Shown here: positions 62,634 to 64,000 of the stretch, one piece after another
Layout of the letters: the number at the start of each line of letters is the position of its first letter
How positions within the stretch are numbered: the first letter of the stretch is position 1
From: Lactarius indigo
Taxonomy: Eukaryota; Basidiomycota; Agaricomycetes; Russulales; Russulaceae
NCBI GenBank assembly: GCA_025766275.1
Contig: JAFKAC010000030.1
Span: 496,001 to 560,000, forward strand
DNA: 64,000 bases
Direction of reading: 5' to 3'
Notes under the pieces: generated by a model
The model's input: the letters and a program-made list of their open reading frames with translations, nothing else
Databases searched by the model: none
What the model was told of the DNA's origin: nothing
Made by a program: the position numbers and the translations under genes

Positions 62634-64000
62634 ATGTCTGGTTCTTCATCTACCCCTGCTGCTGGTGCTGGTGCTCCTCCCAGCCCCACCGGTGGCTCTG
62701 CAGGAGGCTCACTCCCTCCTCCTTCTGGGTCCACACCCTCTACACGTCTCTCTCAGGCCCACAGTGCCAACTTTGGCATGCCATCTGGCATCCATCTCAC
62801 CCAGTTTGACGGCACTGGCTGGAACGAATGGTCTGGGACCATTGAGGCAATCCTCACGCTGCATGAGGCTGAAGATGTGTTCACACTGGACACACCCCCA
62901 TCTGGTATCACTACCGATGAGTGGGACTCAGTCCAGCGTCGTTCCAAGGCGTACCTCCGCCTTTACTTAAAGCCAGATGTCTACTCCCTCGTGGCGGACA
63001 ATATTGTCTATGCCACCTTCAAGGCGAAGTGGGACAAGCTGAGAGACGTATACGCTGGTGCTTCGGGCAGCACCACCATCTTTAACTTGTGGATCCAGTT
63101 AACACAAGCCTGCCTCGACGACTCTGCACCCATGGCCGCTCAGCTGGCCAAGCTCAATGAGCTAAGGGTTGCCCTTTCCAACGCGCAGATGGGTGTCTCT
63201 GACGTCCAATACTGCCTCATTCTCCTCCATGCGCTGCCGCCCTCTTATGAGGTGTTGGCCTCAACCATCCTTGCCAGTGGGGCCCCTTCCACACTTAAGC
63301 ACGCTGAGATCATAGCGCGCATAGTGTCGGAAGAGGCTCGCCGCGCTGGGCCCTCTGGCTCTTCCCTCAACAAGGTGGCCCCCGTCAAGTCGACGGGCAA
63401 GAAGGGCAAGAAGGACCACTCTGGTCTGACTTGCCACTATTGCAACAAAAAGGGCCACATCAAGCCTGACTGCAGGAAGAAAAAGAAGGATGAGGCTGAC
63501 GCAAAGGAGAAGGAGAAGGCAGGCAACAAGGCCGCAAATAGTCACATTCTTGTACCTACCACCGCCTCCATTAAGGAGGTCGAAGAACCCGCCATAGACT
63601 GGGCCTCTCAATCTATTTCTGTTGCCTTGTATGCTGCCTCGCGTGTGCGTTGGATGATGGACAGTGGTGCTACACACCACATTACACCACATCGGTCTGA
63701 CTTCAAGGACTACACCCCAACTAAAGGCACTGTACGCCTGGGTGATAAGTCCACTATAGACCAAGTGGGTGTCGGGTCTGTCGTTTTTACTACGAGCCAG
63801 GGTACCTCTATCACCCTAAGCAATGTGCTACACCTACCACAGGTGAAGACGCGCTTCTTGTCGACGCGCGCCCTAGCACAAAAAGGTGCTGAGATTGCCT
63901 TTGATAGTGGCTCATTTAAAATATCTATCAACCAAAAGTGTGTGGCCAAAGGCTACCTTGAGGACAACCTTTACTGGTTGGACGCAGCCAGCGTCGGCCT
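62634..64000 (+). CDS. gag-pol: CopA2 Gag-Pol, N-terminal part
   Basis: Starts at ATG 62634 and is still open at the window edge. The knuckle CHYCNKKGHIKPDC starts 798 bases after the ATG, exactly as in CopA1, so there is no net indel. Protease WMMDSGATHH is present near 63650. N-terminal residues 20-45 differ most from CopA1 (SQAHSANFGMPSGIHLTQ). Confidence 0.9.
   Translation, partial: MSGSSSTPAAGAGAPPSPTGGSAGGSLPPPSGSTPSTRLSQAHSANFGMPSGIHLTQFDGTGWNEWSGTIEAILTLHEAEDVFTLDTPPSGITTDEWDSVQRRSKAYLRLYLKPDVYSLVADNIVYATFKAKWDKLRDVYAGASGSTTIFNLWIQLTQACLDDSAPMAAQLAKLNELRVALSNAQMGVSDVQYCLILLHALPPSYEVLASTILASGAPSTLKHAEIIARIVSEEARRAGPSGSSLNKVAPVKSTGKKGKKDHSGLTCHYCNKKGHIKPDCRKKKKDEADAKEKEKAGNKAANSHILVPTTASIKEVEEPAIDWASQSISVALYAASRVRWMMDSGATHHITPHRSDFKDYTPTKGTVRLGDKSTIDQVGVGSVVFTTSQGTSITLSNVLHLPQVKTRFLSTRALAQKGAEIAFDSGSFKISINQKCVAKGYLEDNLYWLDAASVG

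Larger units (their letters stand above)
61224..64000 (+). mobile_element. CopA2, second copy of the CopA copia family (runs off window)
   Basis: LTR at 61224, primer site, leader and gag-pol as in CopA1, truncated by the window edge. It diverges from CopA1 mostly in the LTR, leader and first 60 Gag residues. Upstream target copy would be AAGTC (61219-61223); the right end is not visible. Confidence 0.93.

Noticed and set aside
1..64000. CRISPR arrays, rRNA, tRNA genes and bacterial-style operons
   Set aside because: None seen; the introns, elements and families are fungal. A tRNA search program was not available.

Overview
The window looks like a mushroom-type basidiomycete (Agaricomycetes) chromosome segment overrun by nested LTR retrotransposons. 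Host genes have many introns of about 50 bases. They include a Crinkler-type kinase gene and several copies of a family I recognise as the Agaricomycete DUF6535 membrane proteins. The elements are chromodomain Ty3 elements (chromoviruses) and Ty1/copia elements. Labels used here: ChrA (616-10551), ChrB0 (fragment ending at 11713), ChrB1 (18645-26309), ChrB2 (42211-50008), CopA1 (13498-27541), CopA2 (61224 to the right edge), CopB (38682-51733).

Layout. 1-11713: ChrB0 on the minus strand, split by ChrA (TSD GTTGA). 11714-13410: a five-exon host gene with a cysteine cluster, cut at its 3' end by ChrB0. 13498-27541: CopA1 (TSD TTGGG) with ChrB1 nested in its reverse transcriptase region (TSD TTTGG). 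27712-31423: two host genes with introns. 31424-32870: gene-free DNA with tandem repeats. 32893-35838: a decayed Crinkler/kinase gene on the minus strand holding a solo LTR. 35975-36926: a DUF6535 pseudogene. 38480-54166: one DUF6535 gene on the minus strand whose last exon is split by CopB (TSD CCTCG), which itself contains ChrB2 (TSD GACGG). 55962-59505: two more decayed DUF6535 copies. 59631-61223: an unrecognised coiled-coil gene truncated by CopA2.

LTR pairs are identical by eye or differ at one or two sites, so the nests are young. If each nested element is removed together with one TSD copy, the CopA1, CopB and DUF6535 frames rejoin without a shift.

The most striking signal is in the chromoviruses. 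In ChrA, about 3.4 kb lie between the predicted transcription start and the gag AUG. This leader holds about 1,000 codons of methionine-free open frames, and ATG is absent from all three sense frames. The only ATG coincides with a CGA-to-TGA stop mutation. The ChrB elements show a shorter version: 733-780 nt without ATG, covering the first 168-174 codons of a conserved Gag N-terminus that can only start at a non-AUG codon. The first AUG is in frame and conserved. I read this as selection to let scanning ribosomes cross a coding leader. The chromoviruses also carry self-priming sites, -1 frameshift sites and, in the ChrB group, an unrecognised conserved domain after the chromodomain. The copia elements have primer sites matching the anticodon arm of initiator tRNA-Met.
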